From positions 2,976,001 through 3,040,000 of the forward strand of contig JAEOAD010000055.1 in the NCBI GenBank assembly GCA_036365145.1: a stretch of 64,000 nt of DNA, read 5' to 3'. The notes beneath the pieces were generated by a model. The model searched no databases. It saw nothing but the letters and a program-made list of their open reading frames with translations, and was not told the DNA's origin. This DNA is from Orientallactaga sibirica (taxonomy: Eukaryota; Chordata; Mammalia; Rodentia; Dipodidae). A program made the position numbers and the translations under genes. Of the stretch, positions 20,396 through 31,444 are shown piece by piece; position 1 is the stretch's first letter, and each line of letters opens with the position of its first letter.

Positions 20396-20689
20396 CCATG
20401 GCGGTGTTTTAAAATGGGAAAAGAACCCTCTCTCCCCCATGCTTGAGCTCTAGCCCTCTTGCTATTGCTCTCAAAATTATGCCTTACACATACAGGGAAT
20501 TGAAATAGGTCAGAGCAGGGAGCTCATCTGCATGTAACTGCCATCCGAGTCTCATCCCAGACTCTGTGCAGCACACAGGTCCCTGCACACCTGGAAAACG
20601 GTCTCACACAGAGAAAGCCACGTGCACAACATGTACAGAATCATGAGGGTGGGTAGCTAAATACTGAACCTATTGAAATTGAAAATGAG

Positions 20690-21821
20690 AGTCAATGTAA
20701 TCTTCAGGGATCTTAAAATAAGTCCCCAGAACAATGGAGTTTTGCAAGGTTACCACATTATCAGATCAATGTACAAAAATCAATTACATTCCTATATAAT
20801 GAACTAGTAATAGGCACTACTAGTACAATAAAACTTTAAAAAATCCATTTGCCATGGCATCAAGAATAATAAAATACTTAGAAATAAATGTAATGAAAGA
20901 AATGCAATATCTGTAGGCTGGAATCTAAATAACATTGCTGAGAGTATTTGAAGAGACATTATAAGTAAAGAGACATATCACATCCAAAACCTGGAAAATT
21001 CTGTATTATTCTGACAATTAGCCAGAAACTGATCTATGAATTCAAAACAACTCATCAATGTTTCAGCTGAGTTCTTTGTTGGAAATGGCAAGCTGAACTT
21101 AAAATACACATGGAAATGGAAATGAAATTGGTCAAATAATTTTGACAAAGAGAAATGAAATCTAAGGATTGACACTTCCTGATCTCAAAATAACACTATG
21201 GCACTATGGCAACTATGTAACACTATGTTATTGGCATAAGGGAGACACATAGAGGGATGAACAGGAACGTGTTTGGAGCAGATCTTTCATACGGGTGCGC
21301 TGACTCGGATTCATGCTGGCATATACAGCTGATGACTAAATTCTCAGGAACTTGGTGAGCTGAATGTTGGTAGCTTGAAGACAGCCATAGAAGAGTATTT
21401 ACATCAGGAAAATGGCTAACATTACTCATAAACCCACTTTTGTTCCAGACAGTAGTTGTTAAACTTTCACCATCATACCACTGGCTTACACATGTTGCTA
21501 ATTTGTGTTTTACAGATGAGCCAAAGTAGTTCAAAGGGCAAAAGATAAAATTTCAACAAATAGTGATGGAAAACCTAGATATTCATATGAAAATAAATTT
21601 AATCTCTGCCATTGCTTCACATCATATGCAAGAATTAATTCAGAAGAAAATCTTTGTGTCTTGGGGTATACAAAAATTTCTTAGAGCCAGGTGTGGTGGC
21701 GCACGCCTTTAATCCCAGCACTCGGGAGGCAGAGGTAGGAGGATCACCACGAGTTCAAGGCCACCCTGAGACTACGTAGTGAATTCCAGGTCAGCCTGAG
21801 CTAGAGTGAGACCCTACCTCG

Positions 21822-21856
<35 letters not shown>

Positions 21857-21925
21857 TAGGACATAAAAACCAAAAATAAGTAAAGAAGAAGAAAAAAGAT
21901 AAGTTCAAGTTCATCAAAATTTAAC
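20690..21925 (+). mobile_element. old L1 fragment, ORF2 3' region
   Basis: Reads as the C-terminal part of an L1 ORF2: ATCAATGTACAAAAATCAAT, AGAAATAAATGTAATGAAAG, and later AAATTTAATCTCTGCC and AAGTTCATCAAAATTTAA. Riddled with stops and indels, so a dead copy. Interrupted by a B1 at 21685-21846. Confidence 0.78.
21685..21846 (+). repeat. B1-like SINE inside L1
   Basis: Near-consensus body with a long A tail. TSD AAAAATTTCTTAG at about 21672-21684 and 21847-21859, splitting the L1 fragment. Confidence 0.96.
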
Positions 21926-21930
21926 ATTTA

Positions 21931-22254
21931 AGGGCTGGCTCAGCAGTTAAAGTGCTTGCCTGCAAAGCCTAACAACCCCAAATTTTTGTATTTTATTTTT
22001 ACTTATTTATTTGAGAGAGATGGCAGATAGAGATAGAGAGAGAAAAATGGTTATGCCAAGGCCTCCAGCTGCTGCAAATGAACTCCAGATACATGTGCCA
22101 CCTTGTGCATCTGACTTAGGTGGGTACTGGAGAATCGAGCCTGGGTCCTTTGGCTTTGCAGGCAAGTGCCGTAACTGCTAAGCCATCTTTCCAGCCTGCA
22201 ACAACCCAAATGCTTCTTTCTCTCTCTCCAATAAATAAGTAATATTTTTTTAAA
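21931..22254 (+). repeat. tRNA-SINE split by another SINE
   Basis: The left part GGGCTGGCTCAGCAGTTAAA (lacking GAGAGATG) ends at CCTAACAACCCC. The right part resumes at CAACAACCCAAATGC and finishes with an AATAAATAAG-type tail. Confidence 0.85.
21978..22198 (-). repeat. tRNA-SINE nested in the plus-strand copy
   Basis: Complement body from ATTTTATTTTTACTTATTTA to GCCATCTTTCCAGCC. Flanked by ACAACCCCAAAT and ACAACCCAAAT, the duplicated interior of the host SINE. Confidence 0.9.
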
Positions 22255-22647
22255 GAAAGGTCTAGATAAGGCCTAATGCTTGCACGTATTACCAACTCTT
22301 CATTATCATCATGTGTGAGGTCTCCAAGTCATGCCTTTGTTCAGCAATATGACTGACTTCTAAGTCTGACAGTCTAGGCCATCACTAAATCTCAGAAGTT
22401 ATTAGTATTGGGTGTAAACTACTAAATCGATGATCCCCACAAAGCTTCTCTTTGTTAATGACTCCTTGTTAATCACTAAAGGTGAGTGCCATTAATTTCC
22501 ACCTCTGGCTGCCCACGCTATCTCATCTGAGGTGATAGGAGCCCTGGGGTGCTTCAGAGAAAGCGCAGCCTGGCGCTAATGGGGCAGACACTCCTGTGAG
22601 TGAATTATGCACTTCCTTTACCAGGCACGATTAACCTTTCTTTTATT
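22255..22647. other. unique sequence
   Basis: Nothing recognised. Confidence 0.5.
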
Positions 22648-22662
22648 CACACTGCAATTTTA

Positions 22663-22683
22663 TTTTTTTATTTTATTTGTATT

Positions 22684-22726
<43 letters not shown>

Positions 22727-22982
22727 TTTTTGAGAGAGACAGAGAGAGACAGACAGAGAGGGAGAGGAAGACAGATAGATGGGCGTGCCAGCAGCCTCTC
22801 AGCTGCTGCAAACGAAATCCAGATGTGTGCGCCCCCTTGTGGGCAAGTGCGGCATTGCGCCCTTGCATCACTTTGTATCTGGCTAAACGTGGGACCTGGA
22901 GATTGGAACTGCTGGAGATTGGAACCAGTGTTCTTAGGCTTAGGAAGCAGGTGCCTTAACTGCTAAGCCATCTCTCCAGCCC
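22663..22982 (-). repeat. tRNA-SINE, long subfamily, (TTTA)n tail
   Basis: Contains TTCTTAGGCTTAGGAAGCAG, the complement of the CTTCCTAAGCCTAAGAA subfamily mark, plus CGCCCCCTTGTGGGCAAGTG. TSD CACACTGCAATTTTA / CACAGTGCAATTTTA. Confidence 0.95.
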
Positions 22983-22997
22983 CACAGTGCAATTTTA

Positions 22998-23469
22998 CTT
23001 CCACCAACTTTGTCAACACTCTGCTCCCTCTGAAAGAAGCAACAGACACAATCCGAAGTGGCAGTCTGAGGAAATGTGAGACTGGTTTTTAGGACATGAA
23101 GTCTGAAGACGTTTCCTCAGAAATGGGATCTAGAATCTCCTTATGACACAGCTCAGTCACTTGCCTTGGCTAGCACCCCGGGGTGACAGTGATTCCACAT
23201 GGCTGGCACCTTCAGAGGACAACTGCCCCAAGGCAGTAGAAATCACAGCCGTGTGACCTGCTTGCTCCTCTGTAGTGAGGAGGGTGGCCTCATTTACACA
23301 GTCCTGCTCTCTCACCCCCAGTGCAGCAGGTCGGGCGGGCACCTCACCTCCTCTAAAAGTGAAGGTCTCCTTTGAGTCTAAGGAAGTCATGGATGCTGGG
23401 ATCTGGGTCTGTCCAACTCCATTGCTCAAGCTCCAACAGCTGCCCCGGGGAAGCCTGACACCCTTTCAA
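22998..23469. other. unique sequence
   Basis: No gene or repeat recognised. Confidence 0.5.
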
Positions 23470-23470
23470 T

Positions 23471-23515
<45 letters not shown>
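23470..23515. repeat. (GT)n microsatellite
   Basis: About 22 GT units ending GTATG. Confidence 0.97.
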
Positions 23516-23518
<3 letters not shown>

Positions 23519-23574
23519 GCCTGTCCCTTGCTTTGAAATTGTTTTCTTCCTCTTTCGACTCAAGATTCAACTCA

Positions 23575-23740
23575 AGGGCTGGGGAGACAGCCCCGTGGTA
23601 AAGATGCTGGCTCTGCCGGCCTGCCTACCAGAGCTGGGATCCTCAGCATGCTCACAAAGCCTGAGGCCCAGTGATGCAAACATCTCTAACCCCAGTGTGC
23701 CTACAACAAATGGCAGGCAGCCAGAAGAATATCAGAAGCT
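23575..23740 (+). repeat. diverged tRNA-like SINE
   Basis: AGGGCTGGGGAGACAGCCCC opening, then a body ending in CCCAGTGTGCCTACAAC. Similar in layout to ID/B4 elements; family uncertain. Confidence 0.55.
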
Positions 23741-23940
23741 GGGCTGGAGAGATGGTTTAGCGGTTAAGGTGCTGCCTGCAAAGCTTAAGGACTTGTGTTC
23801 AACTCTTCAGATCCCATGTTAGCCAGATGCACAAAGGTGAGGCAAGTGCAAGGTCACACATGCCCACTAGGTGGTGCAAGCACCTGGCATTTGATTGCAG
23901 TGGCTGAGGCTCTGGCGAGCCAATTCTCTCTCAGAAAATC
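23741..23940 (+). repeat. tRNA-SINE
   Basis: TGGGCTGGAGAGATGGTTTA opening. Body with AGGTGAGGCAAGTGCAAGGT, a diverged long-type insert. Confidence 0.9.
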
Positions 23941-23982
23941 TCATAAGCTCTAGGCCTGCTGGTCTGGTCTTTCCAGTGGCAA

Positions 23983-23985
23983 AAA

Positions 23986-24033
<48 letters not shown>

Positions 24034-24036
24034 AAA
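23983..24036. repeat. (AAAT)n microsatellite
   Basis: About 13 units, probably an expanded SINE tail. Confidence 0.95.
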
Positions 24037-24162
24037 TAAAGAGGCTGTCTCAAAACAAGGTGGAAAGTGAGGACTGACACCCCCAATATCCGGTATCTCC
24101 ACATATGTGCTATGGAATGCACAATCTATACACAATCATACATACACATCTGAAAAAAAATG

Positions 24163-24306
24163 AGGGCTGGAGAGATGGTTTAGTGGTTAAGGGTCTTCCT
24201 TGTGAAGTCTAAGGACCCAGGTGTGATTCCCCAGGACCCACATAAGCCAGATGCACAGGGTGGTACATGTGTCTGGAGTTCATTTGCAGTGGCTGGAGGG
24301 CCTGGT
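24163..24306 (+). repeat. tRNA-SINE, 3'-truncated
   Basis: GGGCTGGAGAGATGGTTTAG opening. Stops at TGGAGGGCCTGG, where the next B1 begins after an A-run. Confidence 0.93.
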
Positions 24307-24317
24307 TAAAAAAAAAT

Positions 24318-24460
24318 AGCTAGGTGTGGTGGCACACATCTTTAATCCCAGAATTTTGGAGGCAGAAGTAGGAGGATGGTTGTGAGTTTGAGGCCACTCT
24401 GAGACTACGTAGTGAATTCCAGATCAGCCTGAGTTAGAGTGAAACCCTACCTAGAAAAAC

Positions 24461-24496
<36 letters not shown>

Positions 24497-24526
24497 AAGA
24501 AAGAAAGAAAGAAAGAAAAAGAAAAA
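24318..24526 (+). repeat. B1-like SINE with long A/(GAAA)n tail
   Basis: GCTAGGTGTGGTGGCACACA to GTGAAACCCTACCTAG, then about 35 A and GAAA units. Confidence 0.95.
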
Positions 24527-24530
24527 ATTT

Positions 24531-24738
24531 GGGCAGGAGAGATGGTTTAGCAATTAAGGTGCTTGCCTGTGAAGCCAAAGGACCCAGGTTCCATTCTCCA
24601 GGACCCATGTAAGCCAGATGCGCAAGGTGGCACTTGTATCTGGAGTTTGTTTGCAGTGGCTGGAGACCCTGGCGCTCCTATTCTCTCTATCTGCCTCTTT
24701 CTCCCCATCCAATAAATAAAATATATTTTTTAAAAGAT
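24531..24738 (+). repeat. tRNA-SINE
   Basis: GGGCAGGAGAGATGGTTTAG opening, AATAAATAAAATATATTTTT tail. Confidence 0.94.
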
Positions 24739-24744
24739 TAAACT

Positions 24745-24972
24745 GGGGCTGGTGAGATGGCTTACCAGTTAAGGTACTTACCTGCAAAGCCTAAGAACTT
24801 ATGTTCAAATCTCCAGGTCCCATGTAAGCCAGATGCACAATAATGCAAGTGTGCCACGTCACACATGCACACAAAGCAGCACAGACGTCTGGAGTTCATT
24901 TGCAGTGGCTGAAGGCCCTGGATTGCCCATTCTTTCACTCTGTGCCTCTCTCTCTCAAATAAATATATATAA
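24745..24972 (+). repeat. tRNA-SINE, long-type
   Basis: GGGGCTGGTGAGATGGCTTA opening. Contains ATAATGCAAGTGTGCC, a diverged form of the long insert. Fourth plus-strand SINE in a row from 24163. Confidence 0.93.
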
Positions 24973-25362
24973 AATAGATTCAACTCACATATAGCAAAGA
25001 AATCAGTGGAGAGAAAGAGAGTAAAGACACATGCCTACATGAAGGAAGGGACCCCACAGAAGGCTCACATTCCTTACAAATGCAGATCTCACTGGCACCC
25101 CAAGTCCCAAAGTCCCCTGGTAAACCACAGTAGGTAGCCCACACCTGCTGGATACACTTTGCTCGTAGCAGGTGTTCAGTTGCTGTTTTCAACACTTTCA
25201 TTTCTCAGACTCCAGACTGAGGGGCACCCCTGAGTCCCATGAAGACACAAATGGGCCTTTAAGGGCTTGCTGCAGAGCAAGCAGAGGGCCTCCCTAAATG
25301 CAAAGTGAAAGGTGCCCAACAGGGCCACCGAGAGCAGGGGCTCTGGCAGCCCCAGTGCCCCA
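24973..25362. other. unique sequence
   Basis: Nothing recognised. Confidence 0.5.
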
Positions 25363-25377
25363 GAGTTGAAGAATTTT

Positions 25378-25593
25378 TAAAAAAATATTTTATTTTTATT
25401 TATTTGACAAAGACAGAGGGAGAGAGGGAGAGAGAATATGAACGGGTGCGCCAGGGCCTCCAGCCACTGCAAACGAACTCCAGACGCATGCACCCCCTTG
25501 CACATCTGGCTAACGTGGGTCCTGGGGAATCGAACCTGGGTCCTTTGGCTTTGCAGGCAAGTGCTTTAACTGCTAAGCTATCTCTCCAGTCCA
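25378..25593 (-). repeat. tRNA-SINE (first of two at one target)
   Basis: Complement of the short subfamily. Bounded by GAGTTGAAGAATTTT (25363-25377) and GAGTTGAAGATTTT (25594-25607). Confidence 0.95.
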
Positions 25594-25607
25594 GAGTTGA
25601 AGATTTT

Positions 25608-25899
25608 TTCCTCTGCCTCTGAGTGCTGGGATTGAAGGTGTGTGCCACCACATCCAGCAAGTAAGGACATTTCTTTCTTTTTTTTTTCTTTTGATTTTAT
25701 TTTTATTTATTTATTAGAGAGAGGGAAAGAGAGAGAGGGACAGTGAGAATGGGTGTGCCAGGGCCTCCAGCCACTGCAAACAAACTACAGACGTGTGCAT
25801 CCCCTGTTCATCTGGCTTATGTGGGACCCAGAGAATCGAACCAGGGTCATTGGGCTTTGCAGGCATATGCCTTAACTGCTAAGCCATCTCTCCAGCCCC
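25608..25899 (-). repeat. B1 stump (25608-25661) and second tRNA-SINE (25680-25899)
   Basis: A partial complemented B1 end (CTCTGAGTGCTGGGATTGAA ... CACCACATCCAGC), then a full complemented tRNA-SINE ending GCCATCTCTCCAGCCCC. It is followed by a third copy of GAGTTGAAGAATTTT at 25900-25914. Confidence 0.9.
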
Positions 25900-26224
25900 G
25901 AGTTGAAGAATTTTGAAGGCAGTTTTAGAAGTAGAGGAGGCACTGACTTTCCTACACGCTTTTCCCCTCCAAGCTTCTCTAGCTGTTCCTAGGACGGTCA
26001 CATCCACAAGCTCACACACAAAGCCTCAGCATGGGGCCATAGACCGACCTCTTCCAGGCAGTCTAGAACAACAAAACACCTGGGCAAACCCAGCTCAGGG
26101 GGAGTACTGAGCATTTGAAAGACACCAATCTCCCAGGCGCTCCTGCCTTCTCTATCTGCCATCCTTGCTGGTCATCAGGCTGCCATCCTGTGACTGAGCA
26201 GGGGGGGAAGGGGGCGTCAGTATG

Positions 26225-26345
26225 CCAGAGGGTTCACAAAAGCATGCATTAAGATGGAGACGTTATTAGCTGAGAAATAAAGCCTTAGCAAGGCAATTGA
26301 TTTGCTCAAGGGCAACAGCTAATAAACTGGGAGACTAGAAATCAA
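26225..26345 (+). repeat. MIR fragment
   Basis: AAGGCAATTGATTTGCTCAA followed by GGGCAACAGCTAATAAACTG matches the MIR core layout. Confidence 0.7.
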
Positions 26346-26448
26346 TTCAAAAGGTCACACATGCGCACAGGGCGGCACATGCATCTCAAGTTTGATTGCA
26401 GTGGATGGAGGCCCTGGTGCACCAATTCTCTCTCTCTATCCCATAAAA

Positions 26449-26491
<43 letters not shown>

Positions 26492-26493
26492 AT
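26346..26493 (+). repeat. tRNA-SINE, 5'-truncated, (AAAT)n tail
   Basis: Starts within the body at AGGTCACACATGCGCACAGG. Tail of about 11 AAAT units. Confidence 0.88.
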
Positions 26494-26509
26494 TAATTTG
26501 GTAGGGGCT

Positions 26510-26650
26510 GGGTGTAGTGGTTCACGCCTTTAATCCCACTTGGGAGGCTGAGGTAGGAGGATCACTGTGAGTTCAAGGCCAGCCTGTGACTACATAGTGA
26601 ATTCCAGGTCAGCCTAGACTAAAGTGAGACCCTACCTTGAAAAAGAGAAA
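26510..26650 (+). repeat. B1-like SINE
   Basis: GCTGGGTGTAGTGGTTCACG body, lacking a few bases (AGCA) in the CCCAGCACTT box. Confidence 0.93.
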
Positions 26651-26651
26651 A

Positions 26652-26770
26652 TTTAGCAGGGCACAGTGGCACACACCTATAATCCCAACACTTGGGAGAT
26701 TGAGGCAGGAGGATTATAAGTTTAAAGTAAGTTTGGGCTACACAGTGAGATCTGGACACAAAACATTAAA
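26652..26770 (+). repeat. older B1-like SINE
   Basis: AGCAGGGCACAGTGGCACAC and a diverged middle. Ends GTGAGATCTGGACACAAAAC. Confidence 0.85.
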
Positions 26771-26772
26771 AG

Positions 26773-26975
26773 TGGACTGGGGAAATGGCTTAGCAGTTAA
26801 GGCGTTTGCCTGCGAAGCCTAAGGAATGGGGTTCGATTCCCTCAGGCTCACATAAGCCAGATGCACAAGGGAGCGTGTGCGTCTGGAGTTCATTTGCAGT
26901 GGCTGGAGGCCCTGGCGCGCCCATTTGCTCTTTCTCTCTCATAAATAAATAAATAAATAAATAAATAACATTAAA
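26773..26975 (+). repeat. tRNA-SINE, short subfamily
   Basis: GACTGGGGAAATGGCTTAGC opening, CTGGCGCGCCCATTTGCTCT end, (AAAT)n tail. Confidence 0.94.
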
Positions 26976-26989
26976 AGTATTGGGGAGGG

Positions 26990-27220
26990 AAGCTGGGTGT
27001 GGTTGCTCACACTTAGAATCCTAGCATTTGAGGGGCTGAGGTAGGGGATCACTGTTTCAGGCTAACCTGAGCTACAGAGTAAGCCTGAGCTGGAGTGAGA
27101 CCCTGCATCAAAAACAACCAACCAGCCAAAAAGTATGAGATACACAGAGCTCAGCGGTAGAGTTCTTGCCAGCGAGCATGAGGCCATTTGCAGTTCTCAG
27201 TACTACAAATGAGCAAACAA
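26990..27220 (+). repeat. old B1 followed by ID-like element
   Basis: GAAGCTGGGTGTGGTTGCTC to GAGTGAGACCCTGCATC (26990-27115). Then ACAGAGCTCAGCGGTAGAGT with a GAGCAAACAAACA tail (27126-27220), an ID-like tRNA SINE. Confidence 0.8.
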
Positions 27221-27439
27221 ACACGGTGCCCAATTACAAGGGCAAACTCTGCTTTGAGAAGGAGGCACTTTGGGGCCACAGTGGAAGACACGCTCAGCCT
27301 GAGTAAACAATCTCTGCCAAGTCCACATCTGAAGGATCGAGGTCAGACTCCCTGGTCAGACATGGGTTCCAGGTGAGCACAGCCCATCTTAGTAGGTTCA
27401 TTGTCCCCCATGCTCATCCCCAGCAGCTGAGCCACAGCC

Positions 27440-27720
27440 TTACACATCTCTGATCTTTGATGACACTCCTTTTTCCTAGAATACTTGTCCAGTCCCCCTT
27501 CTCTTTGACTGACCCCACACAACTGTCACTTTTGAGGGCTAGACAGGTTGAGATTCCCACTCCAGCTGCCACCTACACCCCACACTGTTGGAGCTGTCTC
27601 TGGACAAACCTGTGTCCCACTCTAGTTGGGGGGCCCTTCAGAACAGGAGCTATCTCGAGTCCTCACACCTTACCTAGGGCCGGCACAGAGCAGGCTGTCA
27701 GGTGAGCCCGGTTGTGTGAG
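27440..27720 (-). repeat. L2-like fragment
   Basis: AGGAGCTATCTCGAGTCCTC and GCCGGCACAGAGCAGGCTGT fit a complemented L2 3' end. Diverged. 27221-27439 shows nothing. Confidence 0.5.
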
Positions 27721-28059
27721 AAGCACTGTGACAGGGCTTGACAGCACCTGAAGACCCTCATCACTGCTTCACAGCTGGGAGTTAGGTGAAGGGCTGTGGA
27801 GAACAACGAGGCGGTGTGGAAAAAAAAGGGGCCGAGCACTGGAGCTCAACGGGACTGCAGAAGCTGAGGTGTCCCTCGACAACTCAGGGCAGAGGAATGC
27901 CACAACAATGTGGTTGGGGGGTGCTTGGGTTGGGTGACGCAGTCCATTTGGAGACAGTGAGAGGCTGGGGACAGGAAGAGAGCACAGGCTGCAGAGCCAC
28001 ATCTGCTTTATTTTAAGGATGACCTGAATTATAAACCTAGTGTGGCTTATCTACTACAC

Positions 28060-28772
28060 ACATGGAGGAGTGGCTGCAGCCATCTTAAGAGGTTAGCTCT
28101 CTCATGTGCTGTTATGGGGAAACCAGCTGCTCTCTAACTGGACAAGAGGCCTGCTCCATGAGAGCGAACACATCCCTGATACTGAAAACCTACAGCAGGG
28201 GAGGTCACGAGCCCTAGGGGTGTACCACCTGCTGGTGTCTAGATAAATGTATATACTATGCTCACCAAACTGCCCAGTAAACACTTCTCTTAACATTCAC
28301 ACCTATATATTAATGCTACTCTCATTTTTGGATTAGAGAAGCTTCTCTTTTCAGATGGTGGTGACCTCTGGGATGACATAAAAAGGCACCATGGTGCTGA
28401 GAAGAAGTGACAGAGGAGTGCTCAGCACTGAAACATCTCTATCACACCCTCCAAGGTTCAGGATCCATTCAGAAGAGGCGATGGAAAGAATATAAGAGTC
28501 AAAGGAAGGGTAGGACTCCTTACAATGCATCTGCCAGACACAAAATGCCCTGGATATCTATGACCTCGCAATGCCTGGTAATACCTACACAAGACCTTCA
28601 TAATAGGAGGCAAAGATGATGACATCAAAATAAAAGAGAGACTGATGGAGAGGGGGAAGGGATACGACAGAGAGTGGATTTGTGAAGGGGAAAGTGGGGG
28701 AGGTAAGGGAATTATCATGGTTTATTATTTATATTTATTTATGGAAGTTGTCAATAAAAATTTTTTTAAAAA
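28060..28772 (+). mobile_element. L1 3' end (variant B)
   Basis: Shares a long ordered match with the L1 at 43760-44895: GTTATGGGGAAACCAGCTGC, CTGATACTGAAAACCTACAG, GGTGACCTCTGGGATGACAT, AGCACTGAAACATCTCTATC, and the end GAAGTTGTCAATAAAAATTT. 3'UTR only, no ORF2. Confidence 0.85.
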
Positions 28773-28789
28773 GAAGAGGTCAGCCCTCA

Positions 28790-28930
28790 GTGAGGACTAC
28801 TGTGTAGCAGGCTTTGCATATTTTCTTTTGATATCTGATGAAACTCCCAGAGCGACCTTTCCCATGTGATGATTGAGGAAGCTAAACTTGGGGAGGTGTG
28901 TCTACTTGTCTCATGCCTCAGAGAACAGAA
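28790..28930 (+). repeat. MIR fragment
   Basis: TATCTGATGAAACTCCCAGA, then GATTGAGGAAGCTAAACTTG, a diverged MIR core. Weak. Confidence 0.5.
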
Positions 28931-29584
28931 CTACAACCTTGGAAGTGTGCTTGCCGCAGGCACGAGTGAAGAGGAGCTCCTAAGCTAGTGAGGAGCAGGA
29001 CAGAAAAACAGGTGATTTGAGGCATGTAATATAGTATGGCTGCTGTCAGAGCCCAGTGGAGTAAGAAAGCTGAAAAGGCCCCAAGCAGAGTCTGCAACCC
29101 CAGGTATAGGGTGATAAAGTCTTATGGTGATGGGTGACAGAAAAAAAGCATCACAAGTTGAAAACGGGTCTACCATGCCATTGTTCGTCTCTTCTCCTTT
29201 TGGAGCAAAGTCAGACTCAGCAAAACCTAAAAGGAAATGATGGAAGCAGAGAGGAAAAGACTCAGAGCAACCCGGTAGGAGGCTCCCAGCCGTCATCACA
29301 GCACGGTGCCCAGGTTCCACCTCTGGAAACTGTACCCCTGGGGGAGCCCCAGGAGTCCTGGGAGAGAAGGCCTGCAGACCAGACGCTGGTCCACACAGAC
29401 CCGCTCTCTAATTAGATGGCTGTGTGGGGCAGTGGAAAGATACAAACCAATCAGTACTGGTGGAGGGGACAGGTAGGCAGGATGCTGGTTGCAGGTGATG
29501 CTTCTGAATGGTCACTACTCTGTACACGTGACTGTGCTCACATGACCATTCTGTCTGTATGTCATTCTGTGGTTGGGACTGTTC
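28931..29584. other. unique sequence
   Basis: No gene or repeat recognised. Confidence 0.5.
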
Positions 29585-29613
29585 TCTGTGGTACTGGGGA
29601 TTGAATGGGGGCC

Positions 29614-29968
29614 TGTGGTAGTTTGATTCAGGTGTCCCCCATAAACTTAAGTGTTCTGAATGCTACGTTCCCAGCTGATGGCGATTTGGTAATTAATGCC
29701 TCCTGGGGGTAGAGTATTGTTGGGGGCGGGCTTATGGGTATTATAGTCAGCTCGTCCTTGCCAGTGTTTGCCACACTCTCCTGTTGCTGTTGTCCACCTT
29801 ATGTTGGCTGGGGGGGGGGGTGACATCCACCCTCTACTCATGCCATCATTTTCCCTGCCATCTTGGAGCTTCCCCCTTGAGCCTGTAAGCCAAAATAAAC
29901 CTCTTTTTCTCCCACAAGCTGCTCTTGGTCGGGTGATTTCTACCAGCAGTGCGAACCTGACTGCAACA
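29614..29968 (+). repeat. 5' LTR of MaLR provirus
   Basis: TGTGGTAGTTTGATTCAGGT ... GACTGCAACA, 355 bp. Contains the AATAAA (in CCAAAATAAACC) polyadenylation signal near the right end. Confidence 0.95.
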
Positions 29969-31095
29969 GTAAAGTGGTACCAGGAGTGGGGTCATTTGCT
30001 GCTAGACACCTGTGTGGCTTTGGCCTTTTGGAGCTGATTTTCAAGAGGAATGTGGAAGGATTTGAAACCTTGGCCTAAGAGATGACTTGCACTGCTGTAA
30101 GTACAGCTTGATGGACTGTTCTGGTCAGAGCTGAAAGGCCTTAATGCAGTAAGAACTATGGACTGTGAGGTTTGGCTTATGAGGGTGAGAAAGAGCTTTA
30201 CTTGAACTGGGCTAGCAGTTTGTGTGAGAAACTTGCTGCTATGCCTGTGTCCTGAGAAGTTGTGTAGGGTTGCTTTGCGTAGAAATGAACTAGTGTGACC
30301 AGAAATCTTTGGGTGAACTCTGTGCCTATTCAGCTGCAATTGAGAGATTACAACCTTTGAGATTGGACCAGCTGACCTGTATAGGGGAAACAGGAAAAAT
30401 GCAGATTCTTTTGAAGAGAACTGAATGCTGAAGGATTGTCCTGTTCTTTAAAGTCTGATCTATTCCTCCCTGGAATAGGCACCCTACCTGGTATTATGGA
30501 GTATAAGAAATGCAGGAAAGAGAGGGTCATTGAGTTTGCAACGCGGTCTTGTGTTTTGGAAATGGCCATGAGCAGCGTGAAGCAGGTTTGCTGGGTGCCT
30601 GAATGGATCGTGGGTTGCAGTGGAGACTCAGTGGAGATGCCAGGACCACGAAATGGCTGCTCAGGAGAGCTGCCGGCCTCGGATGAAGTTTTCCAGGACT
30701 GTGAGTAGTCTAGCTGGAGGGGTAGAATTGGAACTCCAGAGACTTGTTGCTGGTCAGAATTATCGGACTTGGAGATTTGTCACTGACTAGAGTTGTTGGA
30801 TTGGAGTTACAGAGTTTGACGTTTGCCCTGGTTGTTTTAAATCTTGTATTAGTTGAATATTTCTTTGCTTTGCCTAATGCCATCTTTTGCAGTGTGAATG
30901 TTTATTCTGTGTCATTATGGGGTTTTTGAGGATTGTTTTTGGTATTATGGCTCAGTTAAAAGACCTTGGAGTATGGGGATTGTTTGAACATCATTAGGAT
31001 TGATAAAAAAAAATATGTGGGGATTTTAAAGTTGAATGAATGTGCTGCATTTTACACCATGAATGGTTATCAGTTTAGGGGAGTCAGGGGCGGAA

Positions 31096-31444
31096 TGTGG
31101 TGGTTTGATTCAGGTGTCCCCCATAAACTTAAGTGTTCTGAATGCTAGGTTCCCAGCTGATGGTGATTTGGGAATTAATGCCTCCTGGAGGCAGAGTATT
31201 GTTGGGGGCAGGCTTATGGGTATTATAGTCAGCTCGCCTTTGCCAGTGCTTGGCACACTCTCCTGTTGCTGTGGTCTACCTTATGTTGGCCGGGGGGTGA
31301 CGTCCACCCTCTGCTTATGCCACTGTTTTCTCCTGCCATCATGGAGCTTCCCTCTCAAGCCTGTAAGCCAAAATAAACCTTTTTCTCCCATAAGCTGCTC
31401 TTGGTCAGGTGATCTCTACCAGCAGTGTGAACCTGCCTGCAACA
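31096..31444 (+). repeat. 3' LTR of MaLR provirus
   Basis: TGTGGTGGTTTGATTCAGGT ... GCCTGCAACA, 349 bp. Preceded by the purine-rich GGGGAGTCAGGGGCGGAA. Confidence 0.95.

Larger units (their letters stand above)
29614..31444 (+). mobile_element. complete non-autonomous MaLR (ERVL-type) provirus
   Basis: Two LTRs in direct orientation flank 1.13 kb of internal sequence. An exact 5-bp TSD GGGCC lies at 29609-29613 and 31445-31449. The internal part starts with GTGGTACCAGGAGTGGGGTC, the MaLR/ERVL primer-site neighbourhood, and contains no long coding frame, as expected for a MaLR. By eye the LTRs differ at about 30 of 350 positions plus a G-run indel, so the insertion is not recent. Confidence 0.93.
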
